Below, in pieces: positions 12,879-22,793 of a DNA stretch of 64,000 nucleotides. Each line of letters begins with the position of its first letter. The first letter of the stretch is position 1. The stretch spans positions 124,308 to 188,307 of the forward strand of contig PLHD01000010.1 of NCBI GenBank assembly GCA_003138815.1, given 5' to 3'. The translations under genes were made by a program, and so were the position numbers. The DNA is from Acidimicrobiaceae bacterium. GTDB taxonomy: Bacteria > Actinomycetota > Acidimicrobiia > Acidimicrobiales > RAAP-2. The notes under the pieces were generated by a model. That model saw only the letters and a list, made by a program, of their open reading frames with translations, did not search any database and had not been told where the DNA came from.

Positions 12879-13829
12879 CTAGCGGAAGAGGTCGGCCGTC
12901 GTTCGTACGCGCAGTGACACGTGCTCGCCGATGAAGGGACTGCGCCGCTGCGCCTCGGCGTGGGTGAGCTGCACCCACGACGACTCCCCCGAGCTAGTTT
13001 GGACGACAACGCGGACCTCGAAACCGAGGCGCACGACGTCGGTGACTCTGGCGTCGATCCCCAGTCCAACGTCACAGAGTTCGATGTCGTGTGGCCGGCA
13101 GGCGACGCCGTTCAGGACCGTCATCGGACCCAGGAATCCCTGGACGAAGTCGTTGGCCGGCTTGTCGTAGACCGTGTCGGGAGTGCCGACTTGCTCGATG
13201 CGGCCCTCGTTCAAGATCACCAGGCGGTCGGCGATCTCCATGGCCTCGATCTGGTCGTGCGTGACCAGGATCGTGGTGATCCCCAGTTCGTGCTGGAGCT
13301 CGCGCACCCAGCTCCTCAGCTCGCCTCGCACCTGGGCGTCGAGCGCGGCGAAGGGCTCGTCGAGCAACAGGACCTCGGGCTTGATGGCCAGCGCTCTGGC
13401 CAGTGCCATGCGCTGGCGCTGGCCTCCCGAGAGCTGTCTCGGATAGCGGTTGGCGAACGCCTCGAGGCGAACCAGGCTGAGCAGGTCATCGACCTCCCGG
13501 CGCAATTGGGCCTTGGGCACGCGCTGGACCTTCAGCCCATAGGCGACGTTGTCGAAGACGCTCAACTGGCGAAAGGGTGCGTAGTCCTGGAAGCAGAACC
13601 CGATGCGGCGATCTCGCACCGCCACGTTGGTTACGTCGCGGCCGCCCAGCTCGATGTGGCCGCTGTTCAGGGGCTCGAGTCCGGCGATGATGCGCAGCAG
13701 CGTCGACTTGCCCGAGCCCGACGGCCCGAGCAGGGCCGTCAGCGAGCCCTGGGGCACGTCGTCGCTGACGTCGTCGAGTACGAGGTCGCGACCGAAGTAC
13801 TTGGTCACGCCGTTAAGCGAGATAGTCAT
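12879..13829 (-). CDS. cysA: Sulfate ABC transporter ATP-binding protein
   Basis: Walker A GPSGSGKST, LSGGQRQRMALARALA, VLLLDEPFAALD, CysA-like; adjacent to two permeases and a binding protein. Confidence 0.85.
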   Translation of the reverse strand: MTISLNGVTKYFGRDLVLDDVSDDVPQGSLTALLGPSGSGKSTLLRIIAGLEPLNSGHIELGGRDVTNVAVRDRRIGFCFQDYAPFRQLSVFDNVAYGLKVQRVPKAQLRREVDDLLSLVRLEAFANRYPRQLSGGQRQRMALARALAIKPEVLLLDEPFAALDAQVRGELRSWVRELQHELGITTILVTHDQIEAMEIADRLVILNEGRIEQVGTPDTVYDKPANDFVQGFLGPMTVLNGVACRPHDIELCDVGLGIDARVTDVVRLGFEVRVVVQTSSGESSWVQLTHAEAQRRSPFIGEHVSLRVRTTADLFR

Positions 13830-14625
13830 GGCGCTTCCTTTCACGGTGCCGGGCTACGCCCAGGATCAGTAGCAGGACTATCGAGGCCAGCGCGAGCAGC
13901 GCAGCGCCCACGAAGCCTTGGTAGTCATTGAAATTATCAAAGTTCGCGCCGATGTTCAGGGTCAGCGTCTGGGTGACGAGGGCGATATTGCCCGAGATGA
14001 TGAGCACGGCCCCGTACTCGCCAATGACCCTGGCCAGCGTCAGCGAGACGCCGTAGGCGGTCGCCCAGGTGATCGAGCGCATGGTGATGGTGCAGAAGAT
14101 GCGCACCGGTCCGGCCCCGAGCGTCGCCGCGGTCTGCTCCTGGTGGTTGCCCATCTCTCGCAGTAGCGGTATGACCTGGCGCGAGACGAGGGGTAGCGAC
14201 ACGAATATTGACGCCATTACGATGCCGGGCAGCGAGAACATCACGTGCCATCCGAGCGCGGCGAGTCCGGACCCGAACCATCCGTTCTGCGCGTAGGCGA
14301 GTTCCAGGACCAGGCCGATGATAATCGGAGAGATGGCCAGCGGGATGTCGATGAGGGTGTCGATCGCCCTGGTCAGCCACGAGGGGTGGCGTACGATCCA
14401 CAGCGACACCCCGACGCCGAAGAGCACGTTCAGGGGTACCGCGATCAGGGCAACTTTCGCGGTGAGGATCATCGCCGTGTCCATCTGGTGGTCGCCGAGC
14501 GCCCTGAAGAACGTGCCCAGCCCGTGGATCAGCGCCTGCTGGAAGACGAAGACGAGCGGCAGCCCGACCAAGGCTCCGACGTAGAGAAGCACGACCACGC
14601 GCAGGATCATCGAGGAGCGCCTCAT
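13813..14625 (-). CDS. cysW: Sulfate ABC transporter permease CysW
   Basis: MRRSSMILRVVVLLYVGALVGLPLVFVFQQAL...EYGAVLIISGNIALVTQTLTL...; in-frame part of supplied ORF 13813..15435. Confidence 0.85.
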   Translation of the reverse strand: MRRSSMILRVVVLLYVGALVGLPLVFVFQQALIHGLGTFFRALGDHQMDTAMILTAKVALIAVPLNVLFGVGVSLWIVRHPSWLTRAIDTLIDIPLAISPIIIGLVLELAYAQNGWFGSGLAALGWHVMFSLPGIVMASIFVSLPLVSRQVIPLLREMGNHQEQTAATLGAGPVRIFCTITMRSITWATAYGVSLTLARVIGEYGAVLIISGNIALVTQTLTLNIGANFDNFNDYQGFVGAALLALASIVLLLILGVARHRERKRHDYLA

Positions 14626-15494
14626 CCCCGGGCCCTCGCGATTCGTCGCGACACGTAGCTGAAGGCCACGAGCAGTGCCAGGGCCAGGACCAGGAGCACG
14701 ACGGCTACCGACGCGGCGCTGTTGGTCTGGCCCGACGTGGCGAGCGAGTAGATGTACGAGCTTGCCACCTGGGAGCGGTAGGGAAGGTTGTTCGAGATGA
14801 ACACCACCGAGCCGTACTCCCCCACGGCGCGCGCGAAGGCCAGCCCGGTGCCGGTCAGCAGCGCCGGCGCCAGCGCTGGCAACGTAATCGTGCGAAAGAC
14901 GCGTACGGGCGAGGCACCGAGCGTGGCGGCAGCCGATTCGGCGTTGAAGGTGAGCGACTCCAGGACCGGTTGGACCGACCGGACGGTGAACGGCAACGTC
15001 ACGAACATGATGGCGACCGTGATGCCGATCCACGACCCGGTGATATTGACGTGGAACGGCGAGAGCGGTCCGTACAGCGTGTAGAACGTCACGCCGGCCA
15101 CGACCGTGGGCAGCGCGAAGGGAAGGTCGACGATCGCGTTCAGGATCCCCTGTCCCGCGAAGCGGTCGCGCACCAGCACCCACGCGGTCGCCAGGCCCGC
15201 CACCGCGTTGAGCAGCGACGCCGCCAGCGCGCAGAGCAGCGTCAGGCGCAGCGCGTCGATCGACTCGCGCTGGGTGGCCGCGTCCCAGAAGGAGCCGAGG
15301 CCTTTGCTGAACGCGTTGGTCGCCAGCGCCGCGATCGGAATGAGCACGAGCAGGCTGAGGTAGGTGACGGCGAGGCTCTTGCCCGCGACTCGTACGACTC
15401 GCGCGGCCCCGCGGGCACCACCGAACAGCCGCCACTTGCGCGGAGGCTGTTCGGTGGGCTTCGAGAGTTCGGTACTAAGCGCTAGTACCGGCAA
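14622..15494 (-). CDS. cysT: Sulfate ABC transporter permease CysT
   Basis: ...LPFALPTVVAGVTFYTLYG...FARAVGEYGSVVFISNNLPYRSQVASSYIYS. Confidence 0.87.
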   Translation of the reverse strand: MPVLALSTELSKPTEQPPRKWRLFGGARGAARVVRVAGKSLAVTYLSLLVLIPIAALATNAFSKGLGSFWDAATQRESIDALRLTLLCALAASLLNAVAGLATAWVLVRDRFAGQGILNAIVDLPFALPTVVAGVTFYTLYGPLSPFHVNITGSWIGITVAIMFVTLPFTVRSVQPVLESLTFNAESAAATLGASPVRVFRTITLPALAPALLTGTGLAFARAVGEYGSVVFISNNLPYRSQVASSYIYSLATSGQTNSAASVAVVLLVLALALLVAFSYVSRRIARARG

Positions 15495-16644
15495 ATTGCT
15501 CCAGATAGGTCACAATCCCCTGGGACGGGTAGGTCTTACTCTTCTTGGGGAACAGCACGCTGGAGGAGAAGAACTCGTTGTCGACGGTGTTCCAGCCGTC
15601 CCTGCCGAGGTTCTCCACGGTCAGCAAGTCAGTGGGCTTCTTGAAGGCCGCGAAGTCGCCCTTGGTCTGGGTCCACACCGTCTTCAGCACCGATCGGTAG
15701 CCGAGGCTCGCGAATATCCCTTGGCCCGCGGCGGAGAAGAGGTACTTGTAGAACGCGCTGGCCCCGGCGTTGGCGACCCCAGTCGTCGTGAGCGCGATCG
15801 GGTTCTCGATGAGCAGGGTCTGGGGCGGAGTGATGATCTTCACCGCGTCGCCATTCGCGACGGCCGCCAGCGCGTCGTCCTCGTAGTCCAGCAGGACGTT
15901 ACCGGTGCCAGCGACGAAGGCCGCCAAGGCCGCCGAGCCGCTCGTCGGTTGGGCGACGGTGTGGGCGATCAGCGACTTCAGGTAGGCCTGAGCCTGATTG
16001 GGCTTCTTCTTCAGCGAGATCTGGGAGGCGTAACCGGCCAGCAGGTTCCACTTCGCGCTGCCCGACGTCAGCGGATTGGGTGTCACCACCTGGACACCGC
16101 TCTTGATCAGGCTGGCCCAGTTGGTGATGCCCAATGGGTTGCCGGAGCGAACCACGAAGACCACGACCGAATCGGTCACGATGCCCTTGGCCGAGTAGTT
16201 GGTCTGCTGCCTCTTGCCGGTCAGCGCGGCGTTCACGTGGCCGTAGGTCAGCTCCTGACTCGTCCAGTTCGAGGGTACCTTCCCTGCTCGCACGAGTTGT
16301 GTGACGTTCGTCTGGTACGAGAGGTTCACCAGGTCGGCGGCCTGTCCGTTGATCACGTTCTGCGTCTCGGTGTCCGAGGCACCGAAGGAGTTCGTGAAGG
16401 TGACGTTACGTCCGGCGGGCGTGGCCTGGAAGGCTGCCTCGAGTGCCTTGTACGCCGGCCCCACGACCGAGTAGCCAACGACATTCACGTTCGTCGGCGG
16501 CAGAGTCGTCGTCGTCGAAGCCGTGAGCGTCGTTGTCGTAGTCGTGTCGGCCTGAGCCGGCACCGAGGCCAGGGTGGAGAGCGGCAGGACCACGGCGGCG
16601 CCTAGGGCCGCGAGTCGTAACCTTCTGGTCGGGCGTAACTGCAT
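15475..16644 (-). CDS. sbp: Sulfate ABC transporter substrate-binding protein
   Basis: Signal peptide then Thr-rich linker; NVVGYSVVGPAYKALEAAFQATPAGRNVTFTNSFGASDTETQNVINGQAADLVNLS, ...GNVLLDYEDDALAAVANGD. Confidence 0.88.
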   Translation of the reverse strand: MQLRPTRRLRLAALGAAVVLPLSTLASVPAQADTTTTTTLTASTTTTLPPTNVNVVGYSVVGPAYKALEAAFQATPAGRNVTFTNSFGASDTETQNVINGQAADLVNLSYQTNVTQLVRAGKVPSNWTSQELTYGHVNAALTGKRQQTNYSAKGIVTDSVVVFVVRSGNPLGITNWASLIKSGVQVVTPNPLTSGSAKWNLLAGYASQISLKKKPNQAQAYLKSLIAHTVAQPTSGSAALAAFVAGTGNVLLDYEDDALAAVANGDAVKIITPPQTLLIENPIALTTTGVANAGASAFYKYLFSAAGQGIFASLGYRSVLKTVWTQTKGDFAAFKKPTDLLTVENLGRDGWNTVDNEFFSSSVLFPKKSKTYPSQGIVTYLEQFAGTSA

Positions 16645-16850
16645 AAACGAGGCTCCTTCTAATATTCTCTAGTAATTCACTAGCAGATATAGAGATAGTA
16701 GCCGATAGGTTGACCAAATCGCGACTTCCTCCGGGAAATCTTTCATTCACTGACGATCAACTGCGCACGGGGCCGTCCGACCATCCTGTTCGGTCCGCCC
16801 TGGAACCTGCCCCGGGTCTCAATCCATCCGGAATCGCTCGGGCCTGTTCC

Positions 16851-18098
16851 TCAGCGTTCGTCGCCCGTGCGCAGCAAGCCAAGCGACCACGCCGCCTTCC
16901 ACAGGGACTCTCGAGCGCGCGGGTGCGCGGCCTGCTCGATGAGCAGGCGCGCCTGGGCGTGCTCGCTGCGGCCGAACAGCGACGCGAGGCCTTGCTCGGT
17001 CACCACCACCGAGTGCTGGAAGGAACAGACCGGGTCGTGGAGAAGCGGGATGAGGGTGGACGAGTCGGTCTTGTCGTGCCAGGAGCGAAGCGCCATGACG
17101 GCGTGGCCCCCGGCGGAGTGCAGGGCCCCGGTCACGAAATCCGGTTGCCCACCGAATCCCGAGTAGATGACTCCGTGGACGTAGCTGGCGTTGGCCTGCG
17201 CGTAGAGGTCGATCTGCAGCGCGGTGTTGATGGACAGCATGGATTGGTGCCGCGAGATGTTGGTCGGATCGTTGACGATCTCGGTGCGACGCATGACCAG
17301 CTGGGTGCTCTCGCCGGCCCATTCATAGAACTCGGGCGATCCGAAGAGGAACGACGCCGTCACGTTGCGCGCCGGGTCGAGCGCCCCGGCGCGGTCGAGA
17401 CGCATCACCCCGTCGCTCACCAGCTCGGACCACACGCCCATTTCCCTCTTCCCGAGCATGTGGCCAACGGCGGCGTTGGGCAGCTGACCGATTCCCATCT
17501 GCAGGGTGCCGCCGTCGTTCGCCAGCGAGGCGACCCGTTCGCCGATCGCCAGGGCCGCGTCGTCGGGATCCCTCTCCGACGGTGAAGGCAGCGGCTGATC
17601 GACCTCGATTGCGACGTCGATCTGGTCGAGGTCGATCACGCCGTCGCCGCGGGTGTAGGGCATGTGAGAGTTCATCTGAGCGACCACGAGACCGCCCCGC
17701 CGCCTCACCTGTTCGATGGCGGCCGGAAGGATGTTGACCTCGACGCCGAGCGAGAGCTTCCCTCCCCTGGGGGTCGACGCGTGCACGAGCACCGCGTCGG
17801 GCGGTCGGGTCGTGTTGAAGAGCCTCGGCACGAGCGACAGGCGCATCGGCAGGTAGTCGAGCATCGCGTCCTCGCGCGCGCCGGGGCCCACGAATGGGGT
17901 CTCGGTGACGAAGCCGTCCCGGCGAGGCCAGCCCGACTGGACGTTCATCACGAAGGCCCGGCACCGCGGCAGGCTCGATTCCAGGATCCGCACCAACTCC
18001 CAGGGGGTGGCGTAGTTCCCCGACACCACGACTCGCGGCTCTGCACCCGGCAACGCCCGCAGGCGCTCGGCCACCACGGCTTCAGTGACAATTTCCAT
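16851..18098 (-). CDS. Acetyl-CoA hydrolase / 4-hydroxybutyrate CoA-transferase family protein
   Basis: ...LQMGIGQLPNAAVGHML..., GFGGQPDFVTGALHSAGGHAVMAL typical of the family. Confidence 0.85.
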   Translation of the reverse strand: MEIVTEAVVAERLRALPGAEPRVVVSGNYATPWELVRILESSLPRCRAFVMNVQSGWPRRDGFVTETPFVGPGAREDAMLDYLPMRLSLVPRLFNTTRPPDAVLVHASTPRGGKLSLGVEVNILPAAIEQVRRRGGLVVAQMNSHMPYTRGDGVIDLDQIDVAIEVDQPLPSPSERDPDDAALAIGERVASLANDGGTLQMGIGQLPNAAVGHMLGKREMGVWSELVSDGVMRLDRAGALDPARNVTASFLFGSPEFYEWAGESTQLVMRRTEIVNDPTNISRHQSMLSINTALQIDLYAQANASYVHGVIYSGFGGQPDFVTGALHSAGGHAVMALRSWHDKTDSSTLIPLLHDPVCSFQHSVVVTEQGLASLFGRSEHAQARLLIEQAAHPRARESLWKAAWSLGLLRTGDER

Positions 18099-18121
18099 CG
18101 AGAACTACCTCTTTCCTGGCT

Positions 18122-18913
18122 CTAGGCGCCACACACCGCGGCCGGGCCGGGTTCGGCCAGGGCGTTCACTGCGTTCAGGTTATGGCGGGTGCACGCCTGG
18201 AGCCACGAGAGAGATCGGGGCGTCAGCCGGTCGCACACCCAGTCCCAGTGCAGCGAGACCATCTCTCCCTCGACCAGATGTTCGACGAAACCGGCGCCGT
18301 CCAGGCTTCGGCGAACCTGTTCGACCCGCTCGTCCCCCAGCACGAGGCGCGAGCCGACGAAATCCAGCGCGCGGCTGGTGACGCTCACCAGGTCGCCGTG
18401 CAGGGCCTCTACCCGCCCCCAGCGGATGCGGCACCGGTCCAGCACCTCCAGCGGCGGGCCTTCCATGCCGGCGCGCAGCAGTCCGAGCCAGGGGTAGACC
18501 GCGAAGACGTGGAAGCTGTGCTGGGGCACCCCGCCCGCTACTGCCGCCGACACCAGGGGCTCGAACCGCCTTCCGGCACGGCTCGAGAAGCGCTCGTCCA
18601 GAGACCCTGCGAGCACCGTCGGCGGAACCTGGAGCGACAGTCGGTTGCCCACCCAGTAGGCCTCGACGACTCGCCGGTCCAAGGGATCGTGCAGGCCGTT
18701 GCAGCCGGCAATTAGCTCCAGGTACGGCCAGGCGCCCTCGAACTGCCTCGCCAAATTCGCCAAGTGGTCCCACTGGCCACCCTGGCCGGCGGCCTGGAGC
18801 AGCGCCGCGGGGTCGTTGGGACCGCAGTAGCCGAGCGCGTTGGGTGGATAGGCGTAGCGTGCGAACAGTTCCGGTCCCGACGTCGGCGGCGCGCTCGGCG
18901 CGTGGAGGCTCAC
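18122..18913 (-). CDS. DUF6390-like protein in hydrogenase operon
   Basis: 263 aa, SGPELFARYAYPPNALGYCGPNDPAALL...FHVFAVYPWLGLLRAG; 4-nt overlap with upstream EamA gene. Confidence 0.6.
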   Translation of the reverse strand: MSLHAPSAPPTSGPELFARYAYPPNALGYCGPNDPAALLQAAGQGGQWDHLANLARQFEGAWPYLELIAGCNGLHDPLDRRVVEAYWVGNRLSLQVPPTVLAGSLDERFSSRAGRRFEPLVSAAVAGGVPQHSFHVFAVYPWLGLLRAGMEGPPLEVLDRCRIRWGRVEALHGDLVSVTSRALDFVGSRLVLGDERVEQVRRSLDGAGFVEHLVEGEMVSLHWDWVCDRLTPRSLSWLQACTRHNLNAVNALAEPGPAAVCGA

Positions 18914-19944
18914 GATCTAACCGGCAGCTTCCCCCGTGGCGCCACGCGAAGGACGCTCGCCCCCACGACCAGGAGGGCTCCCAGCGCGATCAGGACGAGC
19001 CCCAGTGATGACCCGGCTGCGGTCGCGGTGCCGGCCACCAACTCCAGCAGCCAGGTGATGAGCGCGCTGGCCACCAGCACCGAGGTCACGTCGAGCGCGT
19101 TGGCGCGCGACAGCGCGGTCATCCAGGTCGCGACGTACGCGCCTAGCAGCAGACCGGTCCATAACGCCCAGCCGAGTTGGGTCGCGTTGAGTGTCAACAG
19201 GGTGCCCAGCGAACCGGTGGCGGCCAGGTAGGCCAGCAGTGCCGCGGCCCCGACGCCCATGCGCACGACCGACAGCGTGGCCGCAGACAGCGAGCGCAGC
19301 AGGTGCTTGGCGACTACGACCTCGACCGCCCACAGCACGGTCGCGGCCAGGACGTACATCTCGCCGCGGTTTGCTGAGAGGCGCCCGACGCCTCCGGTGA
19401 GCGTGACCTCGCCGACCATCAAGCACACGACCGCCGCGACGTTCCACCAACGAACGCGTTCGCGCAGGATGGGAACGGCGAGTACGGCGACCCAGATCAC
19501 GAGCGTGTCGCGCCAGAAGGCCGCCGACGCCGGCTCGCTCTGGGCGAGCCCATTGAAGAACAGGACGAAGGCGAGCCCGCCTCCGATGACTCCTACGTAC
19601 GCCAGGCCCAGCCAGCGACCCACGCCCGCGAGGCTCCTGGTCGCGGTCGCGGCGGCGCCCGGCTCGTGGGGATTCGCCGTCTCGCGGGGCGTCGCGAAGT
19701 TCGCCCGCATCGATCCGGCCCGCCGGCTCCGAGCGGTCCAAGCGGCCAGCATGGCGACCGTGAGGACCATCGCGGCCACCAGGTTCTTCGCCGTGGTGTA
19801 CACCGCCGGCGACGACACGGCCCTTACGCCGTAGCTGTTGACGAAGACCGAGACTCCGCTGATCGCGGCGGTGACGCCCGCGACGTAGACGCCGCGCACC
19901 GGCTTGCTCGCCGCGCGTTCGCCCGCAGGGCTGTCGACGTTCAT
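18910..19944 (-). CDS. EamA/DMT-family transporter
   Basis: Multiple TM segments, two EamA-like repeats; overlaps hypC-like stop by 4 nt. Confidence 0.75.
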   Translation of the reverse strand: MNVDSPAGERAASKPVRGVYVAGVTAAISGVSVFVNSYGVRAVSSPAVYTTAKNLVAAMVLTVAMLAAWTARSRRAGSMRANFATPRETANPHEPGAAATATRSLAGVGRWLGLAYVGVIGGGLAFVLFFNGLAQSEPASAAFWRDTLVIWVAVLAVPILRERVRWWNVAAVVCLMVGEVTLTGGVGRLSANRGEMYVLAATVLWAVEVVVAKHLLRSLSAATLSVVRMGVGAAALLAYLAATGSLGTLLTLNATQLGWALWTGLLLGAYVATWMTALSRANALDVTSVLVASALITWLLELVAGTATAAGSSLGLVLIALGALLVVGASVLRVAPRGKLPVRS

Positions 19945-20201
19945 GAACGCACCTCACCTTCGTGGTCTCTTCGAGTCTCAGGGTTCCGGCCCCGCAGTTC
20001 GCTGCGCACGGCCTGTGCCTCGACCGAGTCCACCCGGTCGAGGGCGTAGCCGCTGTGCACCGTGAGCCACTCCCCTGGCGCGGGTGTCGGGCCATCCAGG
20101 GCGAGCAGCGACACGACGTGGCGCGCGCCGTCGACGTCCTCGACCTCGGCGACGCCGACGCCGGTGAGGCGAACGACCTGGTGCAGGCGGCTCATGCACA
20201 T
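19941..20201 (-). CDS. HypC/HybG/HupF-like hydrogenase assembly chaperone
   Basis: MCMSRLHQVVRLTGVGVAEVEDVDGARHVVSLLAL...PGEWLTVHSGYALDRVD; Cys2 and HypC-type fold pattern. Confidence 0.78.
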   Translation of the reverse strand: MCMSRLHQVVRLTGVGVAEVEDVDGARHVVSLLALDGPTPAPGEWLTVHSGYALDRVDSVEAQAVRSELRGRNPETRRDHEGEVRS

Positions 20202-20692
20202 GCGCGCACCTCATCTATCAGGCCGAGCACCCGGCTGACCGCTTCGGGAACCGCTGCCTGCACGGCGGGGCTCAACCCCTCGCCGAAGTCGAACCTCTCT
20301 CCCTCGATCCCGACGACCACCAGCCGCGTTGGACACTGGTCCACTGCTCGCGCGAGGCGCACGACGCCGGCGAGGCCGATCCCGTGGGTGCTCGTCACGC
20401 CCCACGCGTCGTCGGGCTTGGTCTTCTCGTGCGCCGCGCCCGTGTCCACCTCGAGCACGCGGATCGTGCCGCCCGGCGCGCCCGATCGCAGCGCGTCGAT
20501 CACCACCACCAGGTCGGCGTCGTTCCACTGGCCGAGCAGGTCGAGCGGGTCGCTGAGCGGACCTACGTCCCTGGCCAGCGAGCACTGCTCGGCGATCAGG
20601 GTTGCGACGAGCGGACCGGCACCGTCGTCACGCCGGTCCCGGCTCCCGAATCCGGCCACGACGACCCGGGCGCTGCGAGCAGCCGCGCTCAC
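20192..20692 (-). CDS. NiFe hydrogenase maturation protease
   Basis: VVVAGFGSRDRRDDGAGPLVA...DADLVVVIDALRSGAPGGTIRVLEVD...STHGIGLAGVVRLA; GTG start overlapping hydrogenase large-subunit stop. Confidence 0.82.
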   Translation of the reverse strand: MSAAARSARVVVAGFGSRDRRDDGAGPLVATLIAEQCSLARDVGPLSDPLDLLGQWNDADLVVVIDALRSGAPGGTIRVLEVDTGAAHEKTKPDDAWGVTSTHGIGLAGVVRLARAVDQCPTRLVVVGIEGERFDFGEGLSPAVQAAVPEAVSRVLGLIDEVRACA

Positions 20693-21993
20693 GTGCGCAC
20701 CACCGACACGTCGAGGAAGTGGGCCGCGCACGAGATGCAGGGGTCGTGGTTGCGCACCGACTGCTCGCAGCGCCACTGCAGGTCGTGATCGCTGAGGTCC
20801 AGGCCGCCCTGGACCACGCGACGCAGGTCGTCTTCGATCGTCAGCTGGTTCTGCGACGTTGGCGGCACGATGCGGGCGCTGCGGATGATCCCCGCGTCGT
20901 CGATCTCGTACTGATGGAACAGCAGCCCCCGAGGCGCCTCGGTGGCGCCGGTGCCGATGCCGGCACGCGGCTCCACGAGGTCCGCGCTGGGCTCGGGCGG
21001 CTCGTAGGCCTCGACCAGTGCCAGGGCCTCATCGCACGCGGCGACCAGCTCGACGGCGCGCACCACGATGCTCTTGAACGGGTTGCTGCAGACGTCGCCA
21101 AGGCCGGCCGCGCGAGCGGCCTCGGCCGCCAGGGGCGCCAACTGAGCATTGTTCATGGCGTAGCGCGCCAGGGGGCCGGTCAGGTAGTGATCGGCGCCGC
21201 CCAGGCGTGCGTGCAACGCGGTCGAGCGCGCGACGTGCTCCTCGACGACCAGGTCGGCGAACTGGGCCACGGTGTAGTCGAGACCCTCCGAGGAGCTGGG
21301 CCGGCCCGCCTCGATGGCGTAGCGCTCAGGTTCGTGAAGCGCGACGAAGCGGTACTCGCCGACGACGTCGGGGAACTCGAAGCCGTGCACCCACGACACG
21401 GTGGCGAGGGCCCCGTCACGCGCCCGGCGCAGGGGCTCGGCCAGTGCCGCGATCGCACCGCGGTCCGGTGCACGGTAGAAGCCTCCGACCCTGACGTTGA
21501 CCGGGTGCACCGCGCGCCCTCCGACCGTCTCCATGATCAGGTTGCCCGTGCGCTTGATCTCGAGCCCGCGCTCGACGGCGCGGCGATCGCGCTGGGCCAA
21601 CTCGATCGCGTCCGCGCAGCTCAGGAAGTCCGGCGCGTGAAGCAGGTACACGTGCAGCGCGTGGCTCTGGATCCATTCGCCGCAGTAGAGCAGGCGGCGC
21701 AGCGCCCGTACCCGCTCGCTCACCGTCACGCCGCACACGTCCTCCATCGCCGCGCAGGCCGACATCTGGTACGCCACCGGGCAGATGCCGCAGATCCGCG
21801 CCGTGATATCGGGAGCCTCGCTGAAGTGACGACCGACCAGCAGCGCCTCGAAGTAGCGCGGCGGTTCGAATATCTCGAGCGCCACGTCGGTGACGATGTC
21901 GTCGTGGATCACCACCCGCAGCGAGCCCTCGCCCTCCACCCGCGAGATTCCCTCGATGCCGATGGTGCGGTCGGATTTCGAGCCGTGCGTCAT
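20689..21993 (-). CDS. NiFe hydrogenase alpha (large) subunit, group 3b-like
   Basis: [12 protein letters not shown]..., [15 protein letters not shown] (L1) and [18 protein letters not shown] (L2). Confidence 0.9.
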   Translation of the reverse strand: MTHGSKSDRTIGIEGISRVEGEGSLRVVIHDDIVTDVALEIFEPPRYFEALLVGRHFSEAPDITARICGICPVAYQMSACAAMEDVCGVTVSERVRALRRLLYCGEWIQSHALHVYLLHAPDFLSCADAIELAQRDRRAVERGLEIKRTGNLIMETVGGRAVHPVNVRVGGFYRAPDRGAIAALAEPLRRARDGALATVSWVHGFEFPDVVGEYRFVALHEPERYAIEAGRPSSSEGLDYTVAQFADLVVEEHVARSTALHARLGGADHYLTGPLARYAMNNAQLAPLAAEAARAAGLGDVCSNPFKSIVVRAVELVAACDEALALVEAYEPPEPSADLVEPRAGIGTGATEAPRGLLFHQYEIDDAGIIRSARIVPPTSQNQLTIEDDLRRVVQGGLDLSDHDLQWRCEQSVRNHDPCISCAAHFLDVSVVRT

Positions 21994-22793
21994 GCGTCTC
22001 CTCGGGCGGACTGGCGCTCGCTCTCGGCGCGAAAGACCGGCGCGTTCGCGTTGAAGGTCCGAAACAGCCTGGAGACGAGTTCGCCCGTGGCGCCGTTGCG
22101 CGAGAGTTGGTCGGCCAGAGAAATGGTGTTGGCGCTTTGCGAAGGCCCGAAGCAACCGAAGCAGCCACGTCCAACTGACGGACAGAGCCCTCCGCATCCC
22201 GCGCGCGTCACCGGACCCAGGCAGGGCGTGGCGTTGGCGACCATGACGCACACGTTGCTCCGGCCCTTGCACTCCTGGCATACCGAATGGCCCGCGACCG
22301 CCGGTCGCCGACCGGCGAGGAACGCGAGCAGCACCTCGAGGAGCTGACGGCGGTCGATCGGGCATCCGTGGAGCTCGTAGTCCACCGCCACGTGGTCGCT
22401 GATCGGCGTGGACGTCTCGAGGGTCTTCAGGTACTCGGGATGGGCGTAAACGGTGCCCGCGTAGGCTCCCTCGGCGGCGAAGTTGCGCAGGCCCTGAATC
22501 CCCCCGGCTGTGGCGCAGGCCCCGATGGTGACGAGATGACGCGAGTCCCTGCGTACCTGTTGAATCCGCTCGGCGTCGTCGGGCGTCGTGATGGATCCTT
22601 CCACGAGCGAGATGTCGTAGGGACCGTCAGTCGATGTCCGCGACATCTCGGTGAAGTGGGCGATGCGCACAGCGCCGGCGAGGGCCAGCAACTCGTCCTC
22701 GCAGTCGAGCAGGCTGAGCTGGCAGCCGTCGCACGAGGCGAACTTCCACACGGCCAGCGTGGGCCTCGCGTCGGTCGCCGAGATCTCGCTCAT
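21990..22793 (-). CDS. NiFe hydrogenase delta (small) subunit
   Basis: [26 protein letters not shown]...[39 protein letters not shown]...[14 protein letters not shown]. Confidence 0.9.
   Translation of the reverse strand: MSEISATDARPTLAVWKFASCDGCQLSLLDCEDELLALAGAVRIAHFTEMSRTSTDGPYDISLVEGSITTPDDAERIQQVRRDSRHLVTIGACATAGGIQGLRNFAAEGAYAGTVYAHPEYLKTLETSTPISDHVAVDYELHGCPIDRRQLLEVLLAFLAGRRPAVAGHSVCQECKGRSNVCVMVANATPCLGPVTRAGCGGLCPSVGRGCFGCFGPSQSANTISLADQLSRNGATGELVSRLFRTFNANAPVFRAESERQSARGDA

Noticed and set aside
12574-12978. Short ORFs between DUF4389 gene and cysA (e.g. 12496..12732, 12574..12978)
   Set aside because: No recognisable motifs, mutually overlapping frames; cannot be supported as genes.
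13813-15435. 540-aa ORF as one protein
   Set aside because: N-terminal half is a shadow of cysT; true CysW starts at 14625.
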